Part shown: positions 49,401 to 53,485 of the stretch, one piece after another
Layout: each line of letters starts with the position of its first letter
How positions within the stretch are numbered: the first letter of the stretch is position 1
Source of the DNA: Catonia carolina
Taxonomy: Eukaryota; Arthropoda; Insecta; Hemiptera; Achilidae
Direction: 5' to 3'
Length of the DNA: 64,000 nt
Assembly: GCA_035578175.1 (NCBI GenBank)
Contig: JAQMRL010000010.1
Span: 35,844,784 to 35,908,783 of the forward strand
The notes under the pieces: generated by a model
The model's input: the letters and a program-made list of their open reading frames with translations, nothing else
What the model was told of the DNA's origin: nothing
Database searches by the model: none
Translations under genes and position numbers: made by a program

Positions 49401-52236
49401 GACCAACATCAAGATTTCCTTGTTGATCAGGTAAAAAATTATTTCCTAAATGTACATCTTCAATGTTTATGTTGTTTTGCTCGAAATTAGGTTCAATTTC
49501 GAAATTTTGTAACCTATTAAGTTTCCAAATCTCAAGTCTTTCTTTTAAATTTTGAAATCCTACGAGTTTATCTGGTTTGTTGGGTAATATGAATGTTAAT
49601 AGTTTGTTAAGCCTATCACCAAATATTTCGGCATTATACCTTTCTAATTCAGTTAAATTTTCTATGTTCCGTAACTTTGCTAAATAATTTTGACACTCCG
49701 TCAGTTGTTTGTCTATGTCAAATCTATGCAGTGTAGTTAAATCAATTTGGCGTCCATTATTCAAGAGTTTTTGTAACCTTTGTTTTTTTTGTCTTATGTT
49801 TCCTGTAGTCGTGCTTTTTCGTATGCGTAGTTGAAAGTTAATGTTTGTCTCGTCTAGTTTGGTGGGGTCAAGAATCGGTGCTACTTCCCTATTCATTTTT
49901 ATACCTGTTTTGTTTAATGATGATGATGATTTAAGTGTATGTGATCAATGACTTACCAGATGACCTCAATGTACTTGCCTACACAAATTCTAAATAACAA
50001 TTATAAATTATTTTTGTAAATTTTTTAGAAGATTTGGTTTATTATGTGTTATTTGATTTAATTTTATTTGGTGAAATTTATTCCAGTTCGTTCCTTTTCC
50101 TCTTGTTATGTTTTCCTTCTAATCTTGTCGTTGGTTTTATCTATTGATATTTTATTTCCTGAAATTGTCTTGAAAATTATATTGAAATTGAATTATGTTA
50201 TCCTGGTCACGGCACCATTTTATTGTCCCAGGTTCTTAAAAAACAATAAATCGAAAAGTTTTTGTCCTCAGAAATTCAACTTTGTTTTATTCACAAATTT
50301 TGTAGATAACTATTTAAAAACATTTAAAAAACAATTAAAATATTTAAAATTCTTTAAAACTTATTTAAAAATGTTAAATCTTTTTCCGCAAATCTTCTAA
50401 AAAAAATATTCTAAATATTAATACAATTCTGTATATTAATAAATTTTCAAAAATTATTTTGTTTATAAAAAACTCGTATATGTCACTTCACTCCTTTAAA
50501 AGTTTAAAAAGGAATGAATTCAACAATCCAATTTATTAATTTAATAAATTTTATTTTTTTTTTTTACTTCTTCTCATCTCTTTAGATCAAAATCAAAATG
50601 TTCCTTTCACGTCTGTAGTTGAGATCATCTGGTATGTGTGTTGATGCTGTAAAGTTATGTTTATGTTTACGTTAGAATGTTATGAATGTGTTTATACTGT
50701 TTGTTGTGTGTCTGTGGAGATGTCTCATATTACACTACTATTGGTTTCATAATTATATGCACCCGAGTTTGAACCCTTTGATCTACAAAATGATGAATTG
50801 GGTTTCAGCATACTGTGACACTTATCGCTAAGGTCCATTTCAGGATCTGGATCTAAAAATTTCTGTAGTGCTTCACTTCGGCGGGGGAATTGAAACCTGG
50901 GTGAAAATTTCCGCAACTGTAACTCGCTAATGACGGGAGTCCAGACCTATATTTATGTGAACTTTTTTCTTATTTTTGGATGTAGATTCACCTCCTGAAA
51001 TATACCGTTTCTTCGTGAATCAACCTGTATAGACACATATAAAAAATAAGAAAAAAAAATTGGAGCTGTACTGTATCTGTTAAGAAAGTATACTGATTGC
51101 AATTGACAATTTTTTTTATTTTCTCATGTTTTGAGTGAAAAGGAAGGTGGGAGGAGGTTGGGTAGGATTAAGGTTGAGGTAATGAGTGATTCAAAAATAC
51201 GGGAAATTTTGAAAATTAAATTATTTTATGAAAAACTTATTTTAATAAATTTATCTTTGTCATTAAATATTAAAAATAACACAATTTAAGATTACATACA
51301 GTACTATTTATTTCTTGAAGATGACTTCTTGCAGGTGAGCTTCATTTCTACGCGAACATTCCTTCAGTCTCTTCGTTACATTGTGCATGGTTCCACATAA
51401 CATCTCATCCGGAATTTCGGTAATTGCTTCTTGGATCTTGGCTTTCAATTCTTCCATTGTAGCAGGTCGATTAAGATACACTGTTTTTAAGATGACCCTG
51501 TGAAAAAAATCACAAGCTGACAGATCAGGGGATCTGAGATACCATGGATTGTCACCATTTCTCGAAATTAAACGTTCGCCAAACAATTAGCGTACAGCTG
51601 CCATGGATATTGTGCAGTTGAGTGTTGCGACATTGGTCCGTCTTGTTGAAACCAGGCGGTGTCAATAATTTGTGAAAATGTTTGTTGGTTTTGACTGCAA
51701 AGGTTCCAAGCAAGTGCTGATGGTACACGATCGTGGCGTCCTAAATTTTAATGAAGGGGGAATTCTCTACAAGCCACCTTCACACTGCTGTTTTTCTTGT
51801 AAAAAGCTTTAATTGCAAAAACATGTTGCGCACCACTCCAAGTATCCATGATAACAAATGGCAAGGTGTCGTGGACAGGTTGGCGTAAGTTATTCATTGC
51901 TAACAATCGCCCACAACTACCAACACAAATTTCAAAATTTCCCGTTTCTTTAAATCACTGTTATTTTGATTATTGAATAAGAAATTTTACTTAGTGGTAT
52001 TTTAAAGAGTGTTTTTTTCTTCTGCAGGTTTGTTAGAGTTCTTAATGGATAGAGGAATAGAACCAACATTACAATGTAAAACAGAGAAATTTAAAATAGT
52101 TGAGATTCTGGCTGGATCTCATACAGCTGCTTCAGTTTTTGGAGAATCCGTTCATAAAAGACTTGCAGAATACGTCAGAGAAGGTCCATGTTTCGTTTAT
52201 ACTCAAACAGAAGTTGCTATCGAGGGTGCTTCATAA
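25280..52236 (+). CDS. Psmd5: 26S proteasome non-ATPase regulatory subunit 5 (PSMD5/S5b), 8 exons
   Basis: PSMD5 is a cytosolic/nuclear HEAT/ARM-like repeat protein that helps assemble the base of the 19S proteasome regulator by binding ATPase subunits and is absent from the finished 26S particle. Coding exons: 25280-25461, 30327-30471, 30934-31176, 34545-34797, 41471-41659, 41927-42036, 44115-44307 and 52028-52236. They total 1524 nt, giving 507 residues plus a TAA stop; the human protein is about the same length. All introns are GT-AG and all phases match. Conserved blocks include SVAK near exon 3, DIVRFRVYE, PGLIKFFGNVA and the C-terminal REGPCFVY..TEVAIEGAS. The ATG at 25280 (MASTVDFF) is the first in this frame. 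UTR ends were not resolved. Six of the seven introns exceed 250 bp and five are largely transposon-derived. Confidence 0.95.
25462..26344. other. PSMD5 intron 1, proximal part without assigned repeats
   Basis: Intronic sequence in which I recognise no element. Confidence 0.5.
26980..27150 (+). mobile_element. tRNA-derived SINE
   Basis: Box A lies in GGCATAGTGGTTAACGCAAC and box B in CAGGTTCAATTCCCGG. They are followed by a body (CACTCATCTTCATGTATC, CATCTGCATTAGCAGCAATT) and an A-rich tail. This is the best-preserved member of the SINE family also seen at 2585, 18062 and 22880. Confidence 0.65.
27417..27920. mobile_element. TA-flanked MITE (Tc1/mariner-type), 504 bp
   Basis: Inverted ends CAGTCTATTTGAAGTAGCAT and the complement of 27894-27920 (GCTATTTTGAATGGACTG) are bounded by TA on both sides. 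The second copy of an internal duplication contains the insertion and the first copy (26677-26695) does not, so an empty site can be compared directly. No coding capacity. Confidence 0.8.
28071..28514. other. Intron 1 sequence, unassigned
   Basis: No element recognised. Confidence 0.4.
28515..29427. repeat. 156-bp tandem satellite, about 5.8 copies
   Basis: The unit start ACACGGCTGCTTGG (ACATGG in the first copy) recurs at exact 156-bp steps: 28525, 28681, 28837, 28993, 29149 and 29305. Copies are nearly identical except at one T/C site (CTCGTAATTT versus CTCGCAATTT), which reads T, T, C, T, C, C along the array. The array is wholly intronic (PSMD5 intron 1). The last copy decays after CAGTTAGTA. 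Confidence 0.97.
29428..29885. other. Intron 1 sequence, unassigned
   Basis: A 73-codon open frame on the minus strand (29384-29605) runs into the satellite. It shows no recognisable domain and I do not call it a gene. Confidence 0.35.
29886..30290 (-). repeat. R400 repeat, full length
   Basis: The segment begins TTGTTGTTGTTTAGGTCATC (reverse of the AAC tail) and runs to CTCCACCTGCCTTTTATGG. It lies in intron 1 and stops about 37 bp before the exon 2 acceptor. Confidence 0.7.
30327..30471 (+). CDS. Psmd5: PSMD5 exon 2
   Basis: Preceded by TTTTTCAG and followed by GTAAGG. It encodes TQIELACDILKTLLSVLEPQ and on to LALQE. It begins in phase 2 and ends in phase 0. An R400 repeat ends only ~37 bp upstream of its acceptor. 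Confidence 0.93.
30720..30862 (-). mobile_element. SINE fragment in PSMD5 intron 2
   Basis: The minus strand reads GGTTATCGCGCTAGTCTAC and CTGGGTTAGATTCCAGCC, a degraded box A/box B pair of the same type as 12730-12860. Confidence 0.45.
30934..31176 (+). CDS. Psmd5: PSMD5 exon 3
   Basis: Acceptor CCTATAG, donor GTAAGT, 81 codons, phase 0 at both ends. It contains the conserved blocks HEDLSVAKISVAFLERFG and KTSDIVRFRVYE. Confidence 0.94.
31303..32400. mobile_element. Non-autonomous hAT-type element, 8-bp TSD
   Basis: The element runs from TAGTGAAGAG to CTCTTCTCTA (10-bp ends matching at 9 positions) and is flanked by the perfect 8-bp duplication GTTTTATC at 31295-31302 and 32401-32408. That is the hAT signature. 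Inside are many inverted and direct copies of GTTCACTG/CAGTGAAC motifs and three diverged ~105-116-bp subrepeats starting CAGTGAACAGTGAATG (32047, 32152, 32268). These resemble the subterminal binding sites of hAT transposases. No transposase is encoded, so it would depend on a source element elsewhere. It sits in PSMD5 intron 3. Confidence 0.88.
32628..33446. mobile_element. piggyBac-like non-autonomous element, TTAA-flanked
   Basis: TTAA occurs at 32624-32627 and 33447-33450. The ends are CCCATTGACC and the complement of TGCCAATGGG. A TTAA target with CCC…GGG termini is diagnostic of piggyBac. The 819-bp interior is AT-rich and has no long open frame. It is inserted into the decayed mariner. 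Confidence 0.75.
33451..33990 (-). pseudogene. mariner transposase N-terminal relic
   Basis: Minus-strand pieces, separated by stops and frameshifts, retain a mariner N-terminus (KQRVCLKFYFLLKKS, then EAYQMLQ), a GRFKRGEMSVEG block, a second HTH (FTNKISQETGVSWSSCQQIL) and a degraded GDES-type first catalytic motif followed by QKPSKHQASG. The C-terminal catalytic half is gone. It is clearly dead. Confidence 0.65.
34545..34797 (+). CDS. Psmd5: PSMD5 exon 4
   Basis: Acceptor TTGTTTTAG, donor GTATGC, 253 nt ending in phase 1. It encodes IVIEVSAASSPGLHASHNSG through NDSLSSITLPG. Confidence 0.94.
34962..35343 (-). repeat. R400 repeat
   Basis: The segment runs from TTTCAGCCATCAGCCGAAAG through GCCTTTCTCGCCGAGTGG to CTCCACTTGTCTGTTATGGG. 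It lies about 165 bp after the exon 4 donor. A 68-codon open frame across it is incidental. Confidence 0.65.
35700..35882 (+). mobile_element. Complete tRNA-derived SINE with 11-bp TSD
   Basis: AACTTATTTAA flanks the 183-bp element at 35689-35699 and 35883-35893. Box A is in CATTGGCGTAGTTAGTAACG and box B is GGGTTCGAATCCC. The body (GCAACTCAACGTTGTCGC … GATGCGACGTTAAATAAAC) ends in an A-rich tail. The intact duplication and good boxes mark it as fairly young. Confidence 0.85.
36130..37130 (-). pseudogene. LINE ORF1 (gag-like) relic with PRE_C2HC-type and zinc-knuckle remnants
   Basis: The minus strand carries a broken protein typical of jockey-like LINE ORF1. A charged N-terminal part with a DEEELQKEMEWIIQKN-like run lies around 36880-36950. 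A block IRFMARDLHP … NNLLNKGFYIVSVVNKTKK … RFPLFILSFENTEDMKKIYE follows at 36350-36560, which looks like the PRE_C2HC fold. A worn zinc-knuckle stretch (NQRYGHTQKLE…CVRLCAIADTST) follows at 36180-36290. Several stops and shifts interrupt it. Clade assignment is inference. Confidence 0.55.
37621..37690 (-). repeat. R400 fragment
   Basis: CCTCACTGAGTGGGAAAG … GCTTGTCAGCAGGCCAGGCC matches the middle of R400. Both ends are missing. Confidence 0.45.
37967..40795 (-). mobile_element. Near-complete AP-endonuclease LINE, 2.8 kb
   Basis: GCTGTAAAAT at 37957-37966 and 40796-40805 is the target duplication. The element's 3' end is a (TGA)n tail that also supplies the stop codon. Its 5' end lies ~22 bp before the open frame begins, so a small 5' truncation is possible. 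It lies in PSMD5 intron 4, antisense to the gene. Confidence 0.88.
37981..40773 (-). CDS. LINE ORF2: AP endonuclease and reverse transcriptase
   Basis: The frame is open for about 930 codons. The first ATG (40596) would remove the start of the endonuclease; codons upstream to 40773 encode its N-terminus, with ATWNVRGL and the catalytic Glu in ITETKKK. Further endonuclease motifs are VIAGDMNARVG, RSLIDYIIVN and LSTDHYLVVS. RT follows, with KASGLDGLRMELL, FIDFEKAFDSV, GVRQGCSLSPTLFNIY and the motif LLYADDQVII. The C-terminus is NFKYLGC-like (HFKYLGCDIS) and RGRRDRGRPLRRWVPEQA. No stop interrupts it. It lacks its own ATG at the 5' end because of truncation. It resembles RTE-type LINEs, with clade uncertain. 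Confidence 0.88.
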   Translation of the reverse strand, partial: NKKRPWITDVLNVATWNVRGLASKEQELSRILARAKIDIAVITETKKKLKGTQHIGDYLMIYSGVGGDQRASKGVALMIHKKWQSRVKNYQYVSDRVVTAQFQHSRGTLLMISVYAPEEGKPVATEELYKKLQNLVTANGRKVDVVIAGDMNARVGNQPIKDVVGSFGENLCNRNGDVLREFATFNELKITNTFFRKRDIHKYTWTARGTRSLIDYIIVNKRLSSQVKDTRVYRGYDLSTDHYLVVSKVILYTAWKKTRSTSKKVEKKQVYKVHLLRDQSVRQLYVNRLNEVLARVASSDDVEEEWLNIKTSIEKAAAEALGTEFKSRSRKGLKIWNREIEAAINKKQEQYKRMLNSKNDTTTALYRLARADAKRLVREAHNQSWNRFISEVENDLHGQQQMAYKVMKHLNADVKESVRLEVISEKDWVSHYSELWRDVLRTNSGLVKMLCDNCNPDMISMEELTTALQHGKNRKASGLDGLRMELLKYGGLFLGLRLLHLYNMCWKSHKVPKDWNSAKIINLFKKNDRNLCANYRGITLLNTGYKLYASVVNERLKVLTDCLINEEQMGFRKGRSCTDAVFVLKLMIQRRREFNLETHLAFIDFEKAFDSVNREQLWEIMYLQGYPPHLISVVQSLYEDTAVHIQVGNRLTSAIDTNKGVRQGCSLSPTLFNIYIDWILNRWKESINAGVQIADYDLSCLLYADDQVIIMETENDLQKAVFELQKICEGYGVKLSAAKSKTMAFKGKYPVGTKIVIHDKVLEQVSHFKYLGCDISFLKDDDVMNKLNKFRTICGTIHRTLKNKTRKDTRIKLYKTMAVPVLLYGSESWTMTQRERSLIQSAEMKFLRATAGYNRLDMKRNESIRAELQVQPLLDSIARYNSRWCEHVNRMREERLPVQILSYAPRGRRDRGRPLRRWVPEQALGLSVFG
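41018..41351 (+). repeat. R400 repeat, forward copy
   Basis: The segment runs from GGGTAGGTGGAGCGTTAAAT through GAACAGAAGAGGTAGAAG to CCAGCCTTTCAGCGGTTGG. With the split copy just upstream it forms a second inverted R400 pair in this window. It ends ~120 bp before the exon 5 acceptor. Confidence 0.7.
41471..41659 (+). CDS. Psmd5: PSMD5 exon 5
   Basis: Acceptor TATTTTTCAG, donor GTAATT, 189 nt. It carries the family block GLIKFFGNVAQL and SLSGVAMETIGYVA. It follows a 6.7-kb repeat-filled intron. Confidence 0.94.
41927..42036 (+). CDS. Psmd5: PSMD5 exon 6
   Basis: Acceptor TTTTTTCAG, donor GTATAG, 110 nt. It encodes DDAMNLVMNQLSQCIAVAPT to ANIIQLE. Intron 5 before it (267 bp) is the only short intron besides intron 2. 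Confidence 0.92.
42037..44114. other. PSMD5 intron 6
   Basis: A family H end lies at 42782-42940. A slightly GC-richer unassigned patch lies at 42380-42640, and a short GT run at 43389-43406. Otherwise nothing is recognised. Confidence 0.45.
42782..42940 (-). mobile_element. Hairpin-ended repeat (family H), copy 4, 3' end
   Basis: On the minus strand the segment reads ACACAGACGC, AACATGTTTTTTGTGTTCAG, GGGGTCTGAAAACGGATAT and then the terminal fold-back CCTATATATTCATATAGG flanked by CTTTCC and GAAAG. This is the best-preserved example of the family's terminal hairpin. Confidence 0.5.
44115..44307 (+). CDS. Psmd5: PSMD5 exon 7
   Basis: Acceptor TTGTTTAG, donor GTAAGT, 193 nt ending in phase 1. 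It encodes VADQNSELLNLTEKWFLKLS to HRINNCPG. Confidence 0.93.
44624..45134 (-). repeat. Gypsy 3' LTR
   Basis: 511 bp, TGTCCCAGGTTC … CTCATATTACA as read on the + strand. It is identical to the 5' LTR except A at 45011, where the other has G. Confidence 0.97.
45135..45152 (-). promoter_or_regulatory. Polypurine tract
   Basis: On the minus strand a G-run followed by AAGAT abuts the 3' LTR. It is the expected plus-strand primer site. The long G homopolymer is an unusual form. Confidence 0.75.
45413..48511 (-). CDS. pol: Gypsy Pol polyprotein (PR-RT-RNaseH-IN)
   Basis: From the ATG at 48511 there are 1032 residues without a stop; the frame is open upstream to the gag end. Motifs in order: retropepsin LIDSGST (D43); RT with STLDLAQAYHQ (D289) and YMDD (352-355); RNase H with LQTDASD (D501), YERE (E540), TDNQ (D567) and a VAGALSR motif where VADALSR is usual; integrase zinc finger H706, H714, C736, C739; integrase core D768, D827 and E862 in HPQPSHAER. 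Order RT-RH-IN places it in Ty3/gypsy. It is probably made as a Gag-Pol fusion by -1 frameshifting, or less likely from its own AUG. Confidence 0.94.
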   Translation of the reverse strand: MMCVCKHNPCKHSRLKENTLNRNYTLKALSIKIKNNIFNALIDSGSTHNIINQQIYTFLKTKKAIIKEENINTICLTADRFPLRINKQIWVKLTLHNVSWKLNFKILPKIHHKIILGMNFLQKTHAIFNASRSFITFDWAKNQQFSLTNLYPEQINNIEQSEYIKNTINNLCKKFPDVLTTKLGCTHVLKYDIRLKNSEIIKSRPYPLNPIKTLQMKNQIDKLLKDKVIRESVSPYSSPAFLIPKPNGTSRLVVDYRRVNLIIDSEAQPLPNINHAFQWFSNARWFSTLDLAQAYHQIPLTEKSRQITAFCTPDGLYEYVRLPFGLSTGAQVLTRLMNTLFKNIKHKFVFNYMDDILIYSKSFTEHVKHIKIVLAILRKAGITVNPDKVTFAVNEIPFLGHTLSYKGVSIDPARTQKILQYPQPTSVKQVHRYCGMINYFSKFIKNYADRIEPLNKLRRKNTQFIWGDSQKIAFEDLKQAIANPPVLAIPDFSKTFILQTDASDTGLGAVLLQEQEGFRKPIAYASKTLTEAERKFSAYERECLAVVFATDHFRTYLTHREFLLETDNQALAWLLSRPKQLGRLARWLLRLSVFKFKINHIRGSDNNVAGALSRMYDLNNEDISKDISYINTLLSQFPLSFTDLRQHQEQDTFILQQKQQMNNKFCLSKGVLCLKDKNNNPTKIVLPNSLKDLVFKYFHQSEIGGHLGVDKTIHKITRYFYWPAIYREIPLKVNACTICQRSKPGINYKWGNLSSRVPTVPFDTLFIDTVGSLPKTNQGYKYILVVVDSFSKFTWLAPLRNTNTSSIVDELKRIFQNYSIPRLIVTDNAKNFNSIMFKNFCFNLGIKRTTLSPYHPQPSHAERLNRNLRSILIAYHATTQTTWDKSLFWFQLAFNMAQHNAHGKCPFDILHTFPAQSPLDRAWNIQDILHRNPIRSSNMMCEIRRKLIKSHHDMARRYNATRHPNPFSVGDKVLLKTHPVSSKRKNICAKMAYRWSEPLYIIGFSTPVTALLRKTIGGEITKEHISNLTKVT
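48541..49896 (-). CDS. gag: Gypsy Gag polyprotein
   Basis: The 451-residue structural protein starts at the ATG at 49896. The N-terminal third is charged and probably helical; a capsid-like central region lies around residues 200-370. A single CCHC zinc knuckle (C424, C427, H432, C437; CX2CX4HX4C) is near the C-terminus, followed by a short tail to the stop at 48541. Its role is to form the particle and bind element RNA. Pol follows in the -1 frame, and a slippery heptamer sits directly before the gag stop. It is intact. Confidence 0.92.
   Translation of the reverse strand: MNREVAPILDPTKLDETNINFQLRIRKSTTTGNIRQKKQRLQKLLNNGRQIDLTTLHRFDIDKQLTECQNYLAKLRNIENLTELERYNAEIFGDRLNKLLTFILPNKPDKLVGFQNLKERLEIWKLNRLQNFEIEPNFEQNNINIEDVHLGNNFLPDQQGNLDVGHVNLLHSPVMQNPVPRNETPDILIPNAVGNHNPVYFHRELNFNWTKIANPIENELKQLTITDGRDIDMLVRNIKIIKQIQKRYAVDLPLVLLTPFMTGFTEQIFENSIKNNHNFDQFHRDLVSKLITPKMKEILKLKLLYRNQSQTETLTEYIKEILENHEVLRLDLTEGELINIILTGLNEIYATHIGIIGKPNNLQDFNKLDTYVYERVYARTLNDIGLSKINDTSVINNVNSVVPNQSKQNTCKIRSQMPATSLKCFYCHKLGHIKKNCKLLQEKGNNNVSKN
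48544..48550 (-). promoter_or_regulatory. Candidate -1 ribosomal frameshift site A AAA AAC
   Basis: In the gag frame the last sense codons before TAA read tcA AAA AAC, a classical retroviral-type slippery heptamer. The pol frame is the -1 frame, is open across this point and continues without a stop. I did not model a downstream stem or pseudoknot. Confidence 0.75.
50200..50217 (-). promoter_or_regulatory. Primer binding site, tRNA-His type
   Basis: The + strand reads ATCCTGGTCACGGCACCA, which is the 3' end of insect tRNA-His including CCA, as I recall the Drosophila sequence. The minus strand would pair with it over 18 nt. It lies six bases inside the 5' LTR. Confidence 0.8.
50224..50734 (-). 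repeat. Gypsy 5' LTR
   Basis: 511 bp, offset exactly 5600 bp from its partner with no indel. The single difference is G at 50611. Transcription would start inside it and run leftward. Confidence 0.97.
50880..51033. mobile_element. Unclassified TIR DNA element, end fragment (copy 3)
   Basis: AACTCGCTAATGACGGG, TGTGAACTTTTTTCTTATTT and GTGAATCAACCTGTATAG match the terminal ~150 bp of the family at 516 and 9137, with more divergence. Confidence 0.45.
51185..51959 (-). mobile_element. Internally deleted rosa-like element
   Basis: Ends AGTGATTCAAAAATACGGGA and the complement of 51930-51959 (TTTCCCGTTTCTTTAAATCACT) bound 775 bp, well below the ~1.3 kb of complete relatives. It holds both termini of a transposase gene, so the middle was lost. 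It sits ~70 bp before PSMD5 exon 8. Confidence 0.65.
51308..51870 (-). pseudogene. DD41D-type transposase relic
   Basis: On the minus strand an N-terminal HTH piece (WSGAQHVFAIKAFYKKNSSV, near 51780-51860) is joined by deletion to a piece with the second catalytic Asp (AWFQQDG, near 51640), then shifts frame into a 92-residue C-terminal part. That part has RLISRNGDNPWYLRSPDLSA CDFF-type residues and ends AHLQEVIFKK. The first catalytic motif is deleted. It is non-functional. Confidence 0.7.
52028..52236 (+). CDS. Psmd5: PSMD5 exon 8 (terminal)
   Basis: Acceptor TTCTTCTGCAG. It encodes GLLEFLMDRGIEPTLQC to the C-terminal TEVAIEGAS and TAA. No canonical AATAAA is visible in the next ~100 bp; a weak AATATA variant occurs near 52252, so the poly(A) site is unresolved. 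Confidence 0.95.
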
Positions 52237-52355
52237 TGGAAAAGTTTTCTTATAATATATTGTTTTTCTTTTGTAATTATGAATTTATTTAATTACATCT
52301 AACAAATCTTTCAAGTTCTATTTCAATTTATTTTTCCTTATGACGTTGAATGTTA

Positions 52356-53208
52356 CAGTGTGTGGAACTCCAGCGGTGGGAGATGGGGAAGTCATGCATT
52401 TCTGAAAACATGAGTCACATTTCACTGTTCTTTTAAAAACTGTCAAAACATGCTGTTCGTGTTCGAGTAAATTATAAACTGATTATGTCATATGTTACAC
52501 ATGTGAATATAAACAAAACAAGAATTAATAACAACATTAGAACGTTTATGTTATCTGATTTTATTACTGTGTGTGATATTTAATTATACTTTAACAGTAG
52601 TTGTAGTGTCAATATCGTAGGTCTATAATTCCGTTCTCACGCATTTTCATAGTAGTGTTTCTACAAGTGAATGTTAACATGCGTTTCGTGTAACTATCCT
52701 ACAGGTACTTGCATACAAGAATTAAGTATCCATTGCATAGTCTTTTTTTTAATTCACTTTTTCAATCAAAATGTCGAAAAAAAATGTTAATCGCAAGTTC
52801 GGTAGTTTTATAATTAGAGCGCCGACCTGATCAGTGGGCAAGATTTTTTTAGTTAATATAGACCTAAATCAAATTTAAACAGTGTAGGGCTACTTTTTTT
52901 TATTTTTTTTTTATGCCCCAATTGGAGCGCTCAAGTCACTCATGGACATGCGTTCCTTGAGGAGTTAGTTGTGGCACCACACTGTTGTTTTCTTCGTTCC
53001 CACATCAATTTCATATTCCTTGACCTGGTGATTTAATTTTATTTGTTTGCAATTGACCACACGTATTAATCGATTTATTGTAACAAAAAATAACTCAGTG
53101 TAGGTATTTAAGTAAACGCTTAGGAATTCGTATTATGTGGAGTCAACGTTTTCAGAGAGACTAGTATGGTGATGGTCGCCGTTCTCTGAGCTGGAGTTCC
53201 ATACACTA
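52356..53208. mobile_element. Inverted-repeat element, possible hAT-type
   Basis: The left end CAGTGTGTGGAACTCCAGC is mirrored by GCTGGAGTTCCATACACTA at 53190-53208. CAGTG-like ends suggest hAT, but I could not find a matching 8-bp duplication, so both the boundaries and the class are uncertain. No transposase is seen. Confidence 0.45.
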
Positions 53209-53217
53209 TACAGTGTT

Positions 53218-53485
53218 CAGATGAACTAATGTTCCCTAGCCGTGGGAGTGAGAGAATGCATAACGCTCTCACTCGCACAAGCCATACGCACCGTTCCAAT
53301 AACATTGTCGTATAATTTTACTCGTTGTGAGCAAGCGTTTATGCATGCAGTAAACTAACAAGCAAGATAACGACTGTAGTATGTTTTCAGATTTGGATTA
53401 TAACGGTAAAGACCTTAGGGCGCATGCGTAGCTACGTCACATATCTCCCTCTCACTCGCTCGGCTATGGGACATTAGTTCATCTG
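53218..53485. mobile_element. Short fold-back element, 268 bp
   Basis: Outer arms CAGATGAACTAATGTTCCCT and the complement of 53446-53485 match over ~38 bp. A second, inner pair (GCATAACGCTCTCACTCG near 53259 and its complement near 53335) nests inside. It lies ~10 bp from the preceding inverted-repeat element. Confidence 0.6.

Larger units (their letters stand above)
44624..50734 (-). mobile_element. Ty3/gypsy LTR retrotransposon, near-intact
   Basis: The 6.1-kb element in PSMD5 intron 7 is antisense to the gene. Two 511-bp LTRs (TG…CA) differ at one position. CTAC is duplicated at 44620-44623 and 50735-50738. Order on the minus strand is 5' LTR, tRNA-His primer site, gag, pol (protease, RT, RNase H, integrase), polypurine tract, 3' LTR. 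There is no envelope-like frame. The low LTR divergence means a very recent insertion. Confidence 0.97.
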
